A stretch of 64,000 nucleotides of DNA from Candidatus Rifleibacteriota bacterium (lineage in GTDB: Bacteria > Muiribacteriota > Ozemobacteria > Ozemobacterales > Ozemobacteraceae), in the NCBI GenBank assembly GCA_012517355.1, contig JAAYVD010000123.1:62001-126000 (forward strand). The letters are read 5' to 3'. The notes beneath the pieces are model-generated. The model was not told the origin of the DNA. It saw nothing but the letters and a program-made list of their open reading frames with translations, and made no database searches. Positions within the stretch are counted from its first letter, which is position 1. Each line of letters starts with the position of its first letter. The translations under genes were made by a program, and so were the position numbers. Of the stretch, positions 8,355 to 17,266 are shown in pieces.

Positions 8355-8380
8355 GGGGGAAGGGCGTGATCCCTTCCCCC
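8355..8380 (+). promoter_or_regulatory. perfect inverted repeat covering the methylase ribosome-binding site
   Basis: GGGGGAAGGG (8355-8364), loop CGTGAT, CCCTTCCCCC (8371-8380). The purine arm contains the only Shine-Dalgarno-like sequence of the next gene and the GTG start lies in the six-base loop, so the hairpin would hide both. Confidence 0.6.
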
Positions 8381-9082
8381 CCGGCCCGCCGGGCCACCGC
8401 CCGGCCCCAGCCGGCCGTTTCGTCCTCCCGTCCCGATCCGACCGCCTTCTGGCAGGGGCCCTTCGGCGATCGATACACCGAGCGCAACGCGGTTCGTTGG
8501 GAAGAGCGCGTCCCCTTCTTCCGGCGGGTGCTGGAGCTCGCCCCTGGCGTGGAGTCGGTCTGCGAGCCGGGGGCCAACCGGGGCCACGATCTGCAGGCCC
8601 TGCACGCCATCGACCCCCGGCTCCGGCTGACCGGGGTCGAGGTCAACCACAAGGCCGCCCGCCTGCTGGCGGAACTTCCTTTCGTGCAGGCCGTGCCGGC
8701 GGCGATCCAGGACTACACGCCCGCCGGGCGGTTCGACCTGGTCGTCGTCTGCGGGGTGCTGATCCACATCGCCCCGGCCGACCTGCCGCTGGTCTACCAG
8801 TGCCTGTTCGACTGGTCCCGGCGCTACGTGCTGCTGAACGAGTATTTCCATCCCGTGCCGGTCGAGGTGCCCTACCGCGGCCACGCGGGGGTGCTCTTCA
8901 AGCGGGATTTCGGGGGGGAATTCTGGGACCGGTTCGCCGCCCGGCTCCGGCTGGCGGGCTACGGATTCCTCTGGAAACGGGCGGAACCCGCCTGGGACAA
9001 CACCACCTGGTGGCTGTTCGAAAAGCTGGAAACCGGGGAGTTTCCCCCACCGGCGACACCGATTGGGAGTAATAAGAAATGA
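8366..9082 (+). CDS. pseudaminic acid biosynthesis-associated methylase
   Basis: A 238-residue class I SAM-dependent methyltransferase resembling the family named pseudaminic acid biosynthesis-associated methylase. VCEPGANRGHDLQAL is motif I (SAM binding), LTGVEVNHKAARLL is motif II and FDLVVVCGVLIHIAPADLPL is motif IV. The first 25 residues are a proline/arginine-rich leader unlike the family. It probably methylates a pseudaminic or related sugar, or an intermediate; the substrate is not known. The stop overlaps the ATG of pseA (ATGA). Translation may be modulated by the hairpin over its start. Confidence 0.8.
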   Translation: MIPSPPARRATARPQPAVSSSRPDPTAFWQGPFGDRYTERNAVRWEERVPFFRRVLELAPGVESVCEPGANRGHDLQALHAIDPRLRLTGVEVNHKAARLLAELPFVQAVPAAIQDYTPAGRFDLVVVCGVLIHIAPADLPLVYQCLFDWSRRYVLLNEYFHPVPVEVPYRGHAGVLFKRDFGGEFWDRFAARLRLAGYGFLWKRAEPAWDNTTWWLFEKLETGEFPPPATPIGSNKK

Positions 9083-10356
9083 GATATTGTACAAGATGCG
9101 TGATGCCCGACACCCGGCCCGACCTGGCGCTCGATGCCGAGGGGGTCTGCAACGCCTGCCGGCACTTCGAACGGCGGGCCGCCATCGACTGGGACCAGCG
9201 GAAGAAGGAACTGGAACGGATCCTCGACCGGCACCGGTCGCCCGGCGGCCGGAACTGGGACTGCCTGATTCCGGTCAGCGGCGGCAAGGACAGCCATTTC
9301 CAGACGATCCGGATGCTCGAACTGGGCATGAACCCCCTGTGCGTGACCGCCACCACCTGCGATCTGTCCGAGGTCGGCCGGCGCAACATCGAGAACCTCA
9401 AGAGCCTGGGGGTCGATTACGTCGAGGTGACCACCAACCGCCGGGTGCGGGCAACCCTCAACCGGATCGGCCTGCGCGAGGTGGGCGACATCTCCTGGCC
9501 GGAGCACGTCAGCATCTTCACCATCCCGGTGCGGCTGGCGGTGCAGTTCCGGGTGCCTCTGCTGATCTGGGGCGAGAATTCCCAGAACGAGTACGGGGGC
9601 CCGGCGGCCGACGCCGACAACCACGTGCTGGACCGCCGGTGGCTCGATACCTACGGCGGGCTGCTGGGGCTGCGGGTCGCCGACCTGGTGGGCCGGGAAG
9701 GGCTGACCGCCCGTGACCTCATTCCCTTCACCTACCCGGCCGAGGAGGACCTCCGCGCCGTCGGCGTCACCGGACTGTTTTTGGGGTATTTCCTGCCCTG
9801 GGATGGGTTCGCCAACGCCCTGGTGGCGCAGGGTCACGGGTTCACCACCCTGCCGCACTGCGTCGAGGGTTCCCTCGTCACCTACGAAAACCTCGACAAC
9901 CACCAGACGGGCATCCACGACTATTTCAAGTTTTTGAAGTTCGGCTTCGGGCGGGCCACCGACCTGGCCTGCCTCCACCTGCGCCGGGGCCGCCTGAGCC
10001 GGAGCGATGCCCTCGCCCTGGTGCGGCGGCACGACGGGAAGTTCCCCTGGACCTACCTGGGAAAGCCGCTCGGGAAGATCCTCGAGCCGCTGGGGGTCAC
10101 GATCGACGAGTTCGTGGCGATCTGCGACCGGTTCACCAACCGGGACCTGTTCGTCACAGACGCGAAGGGCCGCCTGGTCAAGGACCGCGACGGGAACCTG
10201 ACCCTGAAACGGCCGGAGCCGGCCGACCCGAAGCCCGTCGCATCCCCCGGCCGCCGCGCCGAGGGGCGGACCGGCCCGAAGCCGGCCACCCCCCCCCGCC
10301 ATCGCGGAGGGTGTCGTCCAACGCCCGGTTTGCGCCATGCAAAGAGGCCGTCGTGA
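9079..10356 (+). CDS. pseA: N-acetyl sugar amidotransferase (PseA type)
   Basis: PP-loop ATPase that converts an N-acetyl group on pseudaminic acid to acetamidino, as PseA does in Campylobacter. The N-terminal cysteines (CTRCVMPDTRP, then CNACRHFE) suggest a metal site. PVSGGKDSHFQ is the PP-loop and IWGENSQNEYGG the conserved distal motif. Its 425 residues exceed the usual length of about 380; the last 50-60 are Pro/Arg-rich and probably disordered. No hisH/hisF pair adjoins this copy, in contrast to the paralogue at 19531-20706. Confidence 0.87.
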   Translation: MRYCTRCVMPDTRPDLALDAEGVCNACRHFERRAAIDWDQRKKELERILDRHRSPGGRNWDCLIPVSGGKDSHFQTIRMLELGMNPLCVTATTCDLSEVGRRNIENLKSLGVDYVEVTTNRRVRATLNRIGLREVGDISWPEHVSIFTIPVRLAVQFRVPLLIWGENSQNEYGGPAADADNHVLDRRWLDTYGGLLGLRVADLVGREGLTARDLIPFTYPAEEDLRAVGVTGLFLGYFLPWDGFANALVAQGHGFTTLPHCVEGSLVTYENLDNHQTGIHDYFKFLKFGFGRATDLACLHLRRGRLSRSDALALVRRHDGKFPWTYLGKPLGKILEPLGVTIDEFVAICDRFTNRDLFVTDAKGRLVKDRDGNLTLKRPEPADPKPVASPGRRAEGRTGPKPATPPRHRGGCRPTPGLRHAKRPS

Positions 10357-10372
10357 CGGCGGAGGTGCAGCC

Positions 10373-12292
10373 GTGACGGCCTCCCCGTATGCCGCCAACA
10401 TGAAGGTGGTGCGGCGCCGCCTGGGCATCCTGGCCCGGGCCATCGAGAAGGCCGGGCCCTCCCCCTGGTCGTACGTCTGCGAGCCGTCGCGCCAGGGGGG
10501 CATGACCATGGCCGTGCGGACAGGGGACCAGACCGTCCAGGTCCACAGCCGGTACGATCCCGACAAGGAGGCCCGGCAGCAGGTCCGCGACCGGAAGTTC
10601 CGCAACCCTCGTCTCGTGCTCGTTCTTGGCCTCGGCCTGGGATACCACATCCGAGCCTGCCTGCAGGAACTGGCCGCCGAAAACCATTTTCTGGTCGTCA
10701 TCGAGCGCGACATCCATGCCTTCCAGGCCGCGCTGCAGGCGGTCGACCTGACCGACCTGCTCGAGTCGGAGAAGATCCGGTGGGTGGTCGGGGTGCCCGA
10801 GGAGGAGGGATACGCCGTCCTGCACGACATGATCTCCCAGGCCGGGGTGGCGATGCAGCTCTTCCTCAAAACCCTGGTGATCTTCGAGCACCCGGCGCTG
10901 GCGCGCCTCCATGCGGGGTACTTCCGGGCCATGGTCCGGGCCTTCCGGGAGGCGGCGCAGACCATCATCTTCAACTACGGCAACTGTCCGAACGATTCGA
11001 TGGTCGGGGTCCGGAACATCATGGCGAATCTCAGCACGATCATCCGCAACCCGGGCATCGACCAGGCCTACGGCGCCTGCCGCGGGATGCCCGGCGTGCT
11101 GGTCTCGACCGGGCCGTCGCTCGACCGTAACATCGGCGACCTCGCCGCGGCGGCCGGGCGGTGCGTGATGATCTGCGCCGATTCCGCCCTGCAGGTGCTG
11201 TATGATCACGGCATCAAGCCGCAGGCCACCGCCAGCCTGGAGCGGCTTCCCGAGGTGGCGGGGCTGTTCACGCCGATTCCGGCCGAGTGGCGGCGGGACG
11301 TCTGGCTGGCCGGCACGCCGGTCATCATGCCCGAGGTCTACTCGGTCTGGAGCGGCCCGACCGTGATCGTCTATCGCCGGTTCGCCCATTTCGACTGGCT
11401 GGGCATCCCCAAGGGAACGCTGGCGGTGGGCCCCTCCTGTTCCAACCTCGCGTTCAAGGTGCTCGAGGCCCTGGGGTGCGATCCCATCATCCTCGTCGGG
11501 CAGGACTGTTCCTTCCGGTCGGCCGACCAGACCCATGCGGCGGGGGCCAGCGGCATCACCCAGCTCAACCTGGCCCAGGACAAGCTGTTCCAGGTCAAGG
11601 GGAACACCGAGGAGTGGGTCTCGACCGACCACATCTTCGATCTCTACCGCCGGACCTTCGTGACCGACGTGGCCGGCTACCGGGGAACCTGTATCAACGC
11701 CACCGAGGGAGGGGCCTTCATCGAAGGGACGGTGGTGATGCCCCTGCGCGAGGCCATCGCCCGGCATTGCACGCGGGAGATCGATGCCGGGGCCATCCTG
11801 CGCCAGCGGCTGCCCCGGCCCGGGGAATCGGAGATCGCGCGGGTCTGGGGCAGGTTCCGGCGAACCATGGAGGAGACGCGGCAGGAGGTCGCGGCCGTCA
11901 TCGAATACTGCCGGGCGGGGGAGAAGATGGTGGCCGATTTCGAGGCCGAGCTGGCCCGGGGCGGCTTCCTGCAGCTGGAGGATTTTCTGGCGCGGTTTCC
12001 CGAAGACCGGCTGGCGGCCGTGCATGACGAGATGAGCCGGCAGCGCGGCCGGATCATCCGGTTCGGGAAATACTTCGACCTGTATCTCATGCATATCGTC
12101 CAGATGATCATCGTGCAGTTCGAGATGGACCTCAACGAGCTGCCTTCCCTGTGTGAAGACCGGAAACGGTGCCAGTTGCAGGCCATCCGCCTGATGAAGC
12201 GGTGGTTCCCCACGATCGGCGAGGTCTGCCAGTTGTCGCTGGACCTGCTGAACACGTCGTATGACACGCTCCGCCAGGAATTCGGCGGATGA
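10373..12292 (+). CDS. Maf-family (DUF115) motility accessory / flagellin glycosyltransferase
   Basis: This 639-residue protein belongs to the motility-associated factor family that transfers nonulosonic acids to flagellin serines and threonines before export. LVLGLGLGYHIRACL, followed by the DUF115 core GVLVSTGPSLDRNI and PIILVGQDCSF, is the family signature; a helical C-terminal region follows from about residue 480. GTG 10373 was chosen because GGAGG lies seven bases upstream; an ATG at 10400 is possible. It follows the pseudaminic genes directly, which is the usual context and points to flagellin as the acceptor. No flagellin gene is in the window. Confidence 0.88.
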   Translation: MTASPYAANMKVVRRRLGILARAIEKAGPSPWSYVCEPSRQGGMTMAVRTGDQTVQVHSRYDPDKEARQQVRDRKFRNPRLVLVLGLGLGYHIRACLQELAAENHFLVVIERDIHAFQAALQAVDLTDLLESEKIRWVVGVPEEEGYAVLHDMISQAGVAMQLFLKTLVIFEHPALARLHAGYFRAMVRAFREAAQTIIFNYGNCPNDSMVGVRNIMANLSTIIRNPGIDQAYGACRGMPGVLVSTGPSLDRNIGDLAAAAGRCVMICADSALQVLYDHGIKPQATASLERLPEVAGLFTPIPAEWRRDVWLAGTPVIMPEVYSVWSGPTVIVYRRFAHFDWLGIPKGTLAVGPSCSNLAFKVLEALGCDPIILVGQDCSFRSADQTHAAGASGITQLNLAQDKLFQVKGNTEEWVSTDHIFDLYRRTFVTDVAGYRGTCINATEGGAFIEGTVVMPLREAIARHCTREIDAGAILRQRLPRPGESEIARVWGRFRRTMEETRQEVAAVIEYCRAGEKMVADFEAELARGGFLQLEDFLARFPEDRLAAVHDEMSRQRGRIIRFGKYFDLYLMHIVQMIIVQFEMDLNELPSLCEDRKRCQLQAIRLMKRWFPTIGEVCQLSLDLLNTSYDTLRQEFGG

Positions 12293-12353
12293 CCGCCCGC
12301 CGGTCGCTTCGCCCCTTCCAGGGGGCGTGGCCGGGGGAAGGGAGGATGCGGAC

Positions 12354-13718
12354 ATGAAGTCGTCAGGCCCTGACAGCCCCGGCTTGCCGGCGCCTTCCCC
12401 GGCCGGGTCGGCGGCGGGCCAGGCTTCCGGTGTCGGAACGGCGGGGGGGGCGGCCCCTGGCGGAGCTGAGAACGGCGGGGGGACGGCTCCTGGGGTGGGC
12501 CCCATCGGTTCCCCGTCGGGTTCGGCTCCAGGGGCTGCGGCCAATCCCGCGCCTGGCCTCGTGGCGGTCCTGGCCCCGGGGGCCGGCGATCCGCTTGGCC
12601 AGCTTCCTCTCTCCATGCGGGAGGTGCTCGACAACCTCGAGGGGCTCGGGGTCTACATCACCGACACCGACCGCCGGATCCTGTTCTGGAACAAGGCGGC
12701 GGCCCTCATCACCGGCTATTCCTCCGCCGAGATCCTCGGGCGGGCCTGCCGCGACAATGTGCTGTGCCACGTCGACCGGCACGGACGCAGCCTGTGCGAG
12801 TCGACCGTCTGCCCGCTGGCCCACTGCATGGCGTGCGGCCAGGCAGGTTCGGCCAGAACCTTCGTTTTCGCGTTGTCGCGGGAAGGGAAGCGGGTTCCCA
12901 TGTCGGTTTCGGTTTCCCCCATCAAGGACGGGGAGGGTCGGGTGGTCGGGGGCATGGAGGTGTTCCGCGAAGCCAGCCGGGAGGTGCAGGACCTGGAGTT
13001 GGCGCAGACGGTCCAGCGCCAATGGCTGCCGCAGCCCGCCCAATTGGTCCGTTGGCCATTCCTGGGATATGCCTGTTGCATGGCCGAGATGGTGGGCGGC
13101 GACCTCGCCCGCCTGTTTCCCGGGCCGGGTGGAACGGTGGCGGGGCTGCTGGCCGACATCTCGGGGCATGGGGTGGCTTCGGCCCTGTTGACCGGGTTTC
13201 TCGTCAGCAACCTGCTTCCTCTCGAGGGAACCGTCGACCAGCCGGCGGAGATCCTCCGTCACCTGGCGGGCATCTACGCGCGAAGCGGACTTTCCTCGCA
13301 CTACTATTCGGCCCAGGCTTTCGTCTACGACCCGGCCGCGCGCCGGCTCCGGCTGGCCAACGCGGGACATCCGCCGCCGATCCTGATCGAGGCGGATGGA
13401 ACCGGGCGATTTCTCGAATTGCCTAGCGATCTCATCGGCCTGTTCGACTCGCTCGAGTTCGCGGAACCGCCCGAGATCGACCTGGCGGGGAAGCGGTTGA
13501 TCATCTATTCAGACGGGATGACCGAGGCCCCCAACCCTCGAGGAAAGCGCATCGGGGAAGCCGGTCTCCTGGAACTGGCCCGGGAGGGGGTGGCCCTGCC
13601 CCCGGCCCGGCAGGCGCAGGCCCTGATCGACGCCGTGTTCGCCTTTACCGATGCCCCCGATCCGGTCGACGACCTGACGATCCTGGTGATCGACGGGGGC
13701 CCTTCCCCATCGTCCTGA
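12354..13718 (+). CDS. PAS domain-containing PP2C (SpoIIE/RsbU-type) serine phosphatase
   Basis: A 454-residue soluble sensor phosphatase. Residues 1-80 are a Gly/Ala/Pro-rich linker. A PAS domain follows (EVLDNLEGLGVYITDTDRR, YSSAEILGR) with several cysteines (CRDNVLCHVD, CPLAHCMAC) that could bind metal or heme. The phosphatase domain starts near residue 225 (AQTVQRQWLPQP, MVGGDLARL, LADISGHGVASALLTGF) and ends DDLTILVI. The metal-binding Asp residues are present. Such proteins normally dephosphorylate an anti-sigma-factor antagonist; no partner is seen nearby. ATG 12354 has GGAGG eight bases upstream; the frame upstream overlaps maf. Confidence 0.87.
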   Translation: MKSSGPDSPGLPAPSPAGSAAGQASGVGTAGGAAPGGAENGGGTAPGVGPIGSPSGSAPGAAANPAPGLVAVLAPGAGDPLGQLPLSMREVLDNLEGLGVYITDTDRRILFWNKAAALITGYSSAEILGRACRDNVLCHVDRHGRSLCESTVCPLAHCMACGQAGSARTFVFALSREGKRVPMSVSVSPIKDGEGRVVGGMEVFREASREVQDLELAQTVQRQWLPQPAQLVRWPFLGYACCMAEMVGGDLARLFPGPGGTVAGLLADISGHGVASALLTGFLVSNLLPLEGTVDQPAEILRHLAGIYARSGLSSHYYSAQAFVYDPAARRLRLANAGHPPPILIEADGTGRFLELPSDLIGLFDSLEFAEPPEIDLAGKRLIIYSDGMTEAPNPRGKRIGEAGLLELAREGVALPPARQAQALIDAVFAFTDAPDPVDDLTILVIDGGPSPSS

Positions 13719-13803
13719 ACCCTTTCGCCGGCCGGCCGCGCTGATGGTTAACGAACCGGTTGTCCCTGCCGATGATGGGGGAAAATCCTGGCGTGGAGAT
13801 CGC

Positions 13804-14646
13804 ATGAACCGGTTTTCCACCATCGTGGTCGTGGTCGTCCTGGGCGTGGCGATGCTCGGGCTGACCGGCTGCAACCTGTTCGACGGCACCGATTCGGCGT
13901 TGCATGCCCGCACCGACGAAGAGCTGATCGAAGAGGGGAACCTGGCCCTCGAATCGGGCGATTTCACGGCTTCGAACGAGCGGTTCGACGAACTGCTCGC
14001 GCACGGGATCGCCCGGGACGAGGTGTTCCGCGGCAAGGGGGAGACCCTGGCCGGGCAGGCCGGGTTCCGTTTCCTGGCCAGCCTTGACGCCCTCCAGAAC
14101 GGGGTGGGGCCATACGACACCGCCCCGGTGTGCTTCCGGTGCGCCTCCCTGGTCAGGGACCGGCCCCTCATGGTCCAGGGCATCACCTGGATGAACCGGC
14201 TGGGCTCGCCCGACCGTTCCGACCGCATGGCCCGGGCGCTGATGAAGGTCGGGGCGGCGGTGCGCCTCCTCCTCGACAAGTACGACACCAACAACAATCG
14301 CCGCCTCGACCAGTACGACGAGATCGATTTCGACAGCAACGACGGGAAGACCCCGACCTGGCCCAGCCTCTACCAGGACCTGGTCACCGGCCCGGCGGCC
14401 GACGGCGAGACCCTCGAGCAGGCCTTCCTCGACCTGGCCCGCGGGTTCGACGGGCGGGGCGACCCGTGGGTGCTGCTCTCGCCGGTCGCCGGCCAGACCG
14501 CCTCGGGAACGTTTTCCGCGAGCAACCGGGCCACCATCCAGGCGGTGGGCGACCTGGTCGACCGGCTGGCGGCCGCCCATCCCTATTACAACGTGCACGT
14601 AGCCAGCTTCGCCGCAGCGATCCGCCTGCTGGACGGTGCCGAATGA
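13804..14646 (+). CDS. lipoprotein with EF-hand-like calcium loop
   Basis: A 280-residue exported lipoprotein of unknown function. The signal peptide ends in the lipobox LTGC with Cys23 as the lipidated residue. A TPR-like segment follows (EEGNLALESGDFTASNERFD). Near residue 160, DTNNNRRLDQYDEIDFD resembles an EF-hand/dockerin calcium loop. The next gene's earliest possible ATG overlaps this stop (ATGA), suggesting co-expression with the outer-membrane protein. The middle of the protein (VCFRCASL) has two close cysteines. Confidence 0.7.
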   Translation: MNRFSTIVVVVVLGVAMLGLTGCNLFDGTDSALHARTDEELIEEGNLALESGDFTASNERFDELLAHGIARDEVFRGKGETLAGQAGFRFLASLDALQNGVGPYDTAPVCFRCASLVRDRPLMVQGITWMNRLGSPDRSDRMARALMKVGAAVRLLLDKYDTNNNRRLDQYDEIDFDSNDGKTPTWPSLYQDLVTGPAADGETLEQAFLDLARGFDGRGDPWVLLSPVAGQTASGTFSASNRATIQAVGDLVDRLAAAHPYYNVHVASFAAAIRLLDGAE

Positions 14647-14660
14647 AGTCCAGGCGGGGT

Positions 14661-14909
14661 GGCCCCCAGGCGATGCGTGAAGCGGGCGTTGCGCACGGCT
14701 TTCCCTCGCGCCGCCCTACCCGCATCGTGCCGAAGGGCCCCCAGGCGATGCACGGAACCGGCATGTCACGCTGCCCCCCTTCGCGGCAAGGGGGGGGGGC
14801 CGCCCCAGGTCCGGTCGGCCTCCTGGCGGTTCGCGAAGCCGGCGTTTCGCACCACCATCCCTGGCGGCAAAGGGGAGGCCCTTCCGACCTCGTGCCGTTC
14901 GGGAAGGGG
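14661..14909 (+). repeat. R2 palindromic repeat, three tandem copies
   Basis: Units beginning GGCCCCCAGGCGATGC (14661), GGCCCCCAGGCGATGC (14736) and GGCCTCCTGGCGGTTCGC (14817) follow each other at 75 and 81 bases. The last copy is best preserved, with AGCCGGCGTTTCGC, CCCTGGCGGCAAAGGGGAGG and the CCGACCTCGTGCCGTTCGG palindrome. Confidence 0.7.
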
Positions 14910-16019
14910 CGCGCCTGGTGGGCGATCGCCTGCCTGGCCTGTTTCCTGCTGCTGGCGGCGATACCGGCGGACGCCCGGTACGCACACCCGCTGTTCTACG
15001 AGACGCCCCGCACCCAGGGCATGGGCGGGGCTTCGGTGGCCGTCGCCGACGACTACCAGGCCCTGTTCACGAACCCGGCCGGCCTGGCCCAGGTGAAAGA
15101 CAAGGGCTACGCCCTGCTCAACGCGCACGGCGAGGTGAACCAGGACTTCCGGCGGGTGAAGAACCGCACCGACGGCCTGTCGGACGCCGACACCGCCGAG
15201 TCGCGCGCCGCCAACCACGCCAAGATGACCGACGTCATGGGCCAGCAGGCCCGCCTGGTGGCGGGGAACCTGGCCTACTACCTGGGCGGCGAGGGGTTCG
15301 GGGCCGCCTTCCTCTACCAGTCGGTCAGCGAGATCGGCGTGGTGCGGCCCACCAGTCCGAAGGTGCGGGCGCGCGGCGATATCGACTCGGTCCTGCTCGG
15401 GTCGCTGTCCCGGCCGGTGTCGGGGGGCAAGAAGAACGTGTTCAACGACATCGCGCAGGGGTGGTGGGGAACCACCATGAAGTTCCTGTCGCGGCGGTCG
15501 ATCGACCGGGAATACGACGCCCGCGACTTCGCCAGCCTGTCGGAAAGCGATCTGCGGGCCGACCAGCGCAAGGGCGCCTGCCTGGACTTCGACGCCGGCA
15601 CCTTCTGGCGCCTGAAGAACGACTGGGACACCACGCTGGGCCTGCAGGTCGAGAATGTCTTCGAGACCGAGGTCGACCCCACGATCGGCAAGCTGCGGCG
15701 GCAGGTCGCGGCGGGAGTGGCGATCCGGCCCCTGAGCGGGCCGCCCGAGCGCAAGCGCAAACTGCTGCTGACCGGCGACCTGTGGGACCTCACCGAGAGC
15801 GGGTCGTTCTTCTCGAAGCTCCGGCTGGGGGCGGAAACGGTCATCCGGCCCTGGCTCAGCATCCGGGGCGGGTTGCGGGGCGGCTACCTGACCGCCGGCG
15901 CCACCGCCGACTTCCACGAGGTCCGCCTCGATTTCGCCACGTATTCCGACGAACTCGGCCCCCGCCCTGGCGACCGCGAGGACCGGCGCTACAGCCTGTC
16001 CTTCGGGTTCGAGTTCTGA
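14892..16019 (+). CDS. outer-membrane beta-barrel protein (FadL/PorV-like), function unknown
   Basis: A 375-residue exported protein. The signal peptide (FGKGRAWWAIACLACFLLLA then AIPADA) is followed by YAHPLFYETPRTQGMGGASV and ALFTNPAGLAQV, the N-terminal pattern of FadL/PorV/UPF0164-type barrels. Amphipathic strands follow and the protein ends on aromatic FGFEF, as barrels do. The start is uncertain: GTG 14892 gives a normal signal peptide, but that codon and its weak GGGGAGG lie inside an R2 repeat. The frame is also open back to ATG 14643, which overlaps the lipoprotein stop; that choice would add 83 repeat-encoded residues. Confidence 0.68.
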   Translation: MPFGKGRAWWAIACLACFLLLAAIPADARYAHPLFYETPRTQGMGGASVAVADDYQALFTNPAGLAQVKDKGYALLNAHGEVNQDFRRVKNRTDGLSDADTAESRAANHAKMTDVMGQQARLVAGNLAYYLGGEGFGAAFLYQSVSEIGVVRPTSPKVRARGDIDSVLLGSLSRPVSGGKKNVFNDIAQGWWGTTMKFLSRRSIDREYDARDFASLSESDLRADQRKGACLDFDAGTFWRLKNDWDTTLGLQVENVFETEVDPTIGKLRRQVAAGVAIRPLSGPPERKRKLLLTGDLWDLTESGSFFSKLRLGAETVIRPWLSIRGGLRGGYLTAGATADFHEVRLDFATYSDELGPRPGDREDRRYSLSFGFEF

Positions 16020-16053
16020 CCGGCAGGCGACCGGAGGGGCGGCGGAGGAACAG

Positions 16054-17247
16054 ATGAAGGCGCGGAAGGTGTGCGTGGTCACCGGTTCCCGGGCGGATTT
16101 CGGCCTGCTGCTCTGGATCATGAAGGAGATCCAGGCCACGCCGGGATTGGCCCTGCAGGTGGTGGTCACCGGCACCCATCCGGTTCCCGGGTTCGGGGAC
16201 ATCCTGGCGGACCTGGACCGGGAAGGAATTCCCGTCAGTGGCCAGGTCGACATGCTTTTGGCCAACGATTCGCCGGTGGCCATCGCCAAGGCGATCGGCC
16301 TGGGCACCATCGGGTTCGCCGATCTTCTCGACCGGCTGCGGCCGGACATCCTGCTGGTGCTGGGCGACCGCTACGAGATTCTGGCCGCCGCCCAGGCGGC
16401 CCTGGTGGCGCGGCTTCCCATCGCCCACGTCCATGGCGGGGAATCGACCGAGGGGGCCATCGACGAGGCCATCCGCCATTCCCTCACCAAGATGTCCCAT
16501 CTGCATTTCGTGGCCGCCGAGTCGTTCCGCCGTCGGGTCATCCAGCTGGGGGAGGACCCCAGGCGGGTCTGGACCGTCGGTGCCCCCGGTCTCGAAACCA
16601 TCCGCCGGGCGCCCCGGGTGTCCCGTCGAACCCTGGAACGGGATCTGGAGTTTTCCCTCGCCGACCCGCTGTTCCTGGTCACCTGGCATCCTGAGACCCT
16701 CGGTGCCGATGACTTCCGGGACGGGGTGAGGCAGCTGTGCGAGGCGCTCGACCGCTTCCCGGCCGCCCGGATTTTGTGGACCCGTCCCAACTCGGATACC
16801 CACGCCTCGTTCATCGTCCACGAGATCGAAGCCTTCGGGAAGGAGCGGCCGGGACGGGCGAAGGTGGTGGCGAGCCTGGGGACCGACCGATATGCCGGCC
16901 TTCTTCGCCTGGCCGCCGTCGTCATCGGCAACTCCTCGAGCGGCATCATCGAGGCCCCGTTCCTGAAGGTTCCCACCGTCAACATCGGGACCAGGCAGAA
17001 CGGGCGACCCCGGGCTCCTTCCATCATCGACTGCCCGGTGCAGGCGGAAGCCATCGCCGCCGCCATTGTCCGGGCGTTGTCCCCCCGGTTCCGGGCGGCC
17101 TGCCGCCACGCGGTCTCCCCCTACGGGGTGGGCCACACCGCCCGCCGCATCGCCGGGATCCTCCGCGAGGTGCCCCTCGATGGGGTCCTGGTGAAGCACT
17201 TCTACGATCTCCCCGCCCGTCGCCTGGCCGAGGGGAAAAAGCGATGA
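16054..17247 (+). CDS. UDP-N-acetylglucosamine 2-epimerase, hydrolysing (NeuC/LegG family)
   Basis: Removes UDP and inverts C2 of a UDP-N-acetyl sugar to yield ManNAc or its 6-deoxy-diacetamido analogue, a precursor of sialic or legionaminic acid. The 397 residues show VVTGSRADFGLLLWIM, VLGDRYEILAAA, AHVHGGESTEGAIDEAIRHS and GNSSSGIIEAP, all typical of NeuC. The start ATG is 34 bases after the outer-membrane protein stop. It begins a second nonulosonate gene run (neuC, neuA, hisF, hisH, wbuX) resembling the legionaminic set of Campylobacter, but neither a LegI/NeuB synthase nor LegB/LegC is present in this run. Confidence 0.85.
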   Translation: MKARKVCVVTGSRADFGLLLWIMKEIQATPGLALQVVVTGTHPVPGFGDILADLDREGIPVSGQVDMLLANDSPVAIAKAIGLGTIGFADLLDRLRPDILLVLGDRYEILAAAQAALVARLPIAHVHGGESTEGAIDEAIRHSLTKMSHLHFVAAESFRRRVIQLGEDPRRVWTVGAPGLETIRRAPRVSRRTLERDLEFSLADPLFLVTWHPETLGADDFRDGVRQLCEALDRFPAARILWTRPNSDTHASFIVHEIEAFGKERPGRAKVVASLGTDRYAGLLRLAAVVIGNSSSGIIEAPFLKVPTVNIGTRQNGRPRAPSIIDCPVQAEAIAAAIVRALSPRFRAACRHAVSPYGVGHTARRIAGILREVPLDGVLVKHFYDLPARRLAEGKKR

Positions 17248-17266
17248 GCCGAACCCAGGTCGCGAC

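Noticed and set aside
10178-12634. 818-codon minus-strand open frame opposite maf
   Set aside because: It is a shadow of the maf and phosphatase genes, rich in Gly, Pro and His, without domain signals.
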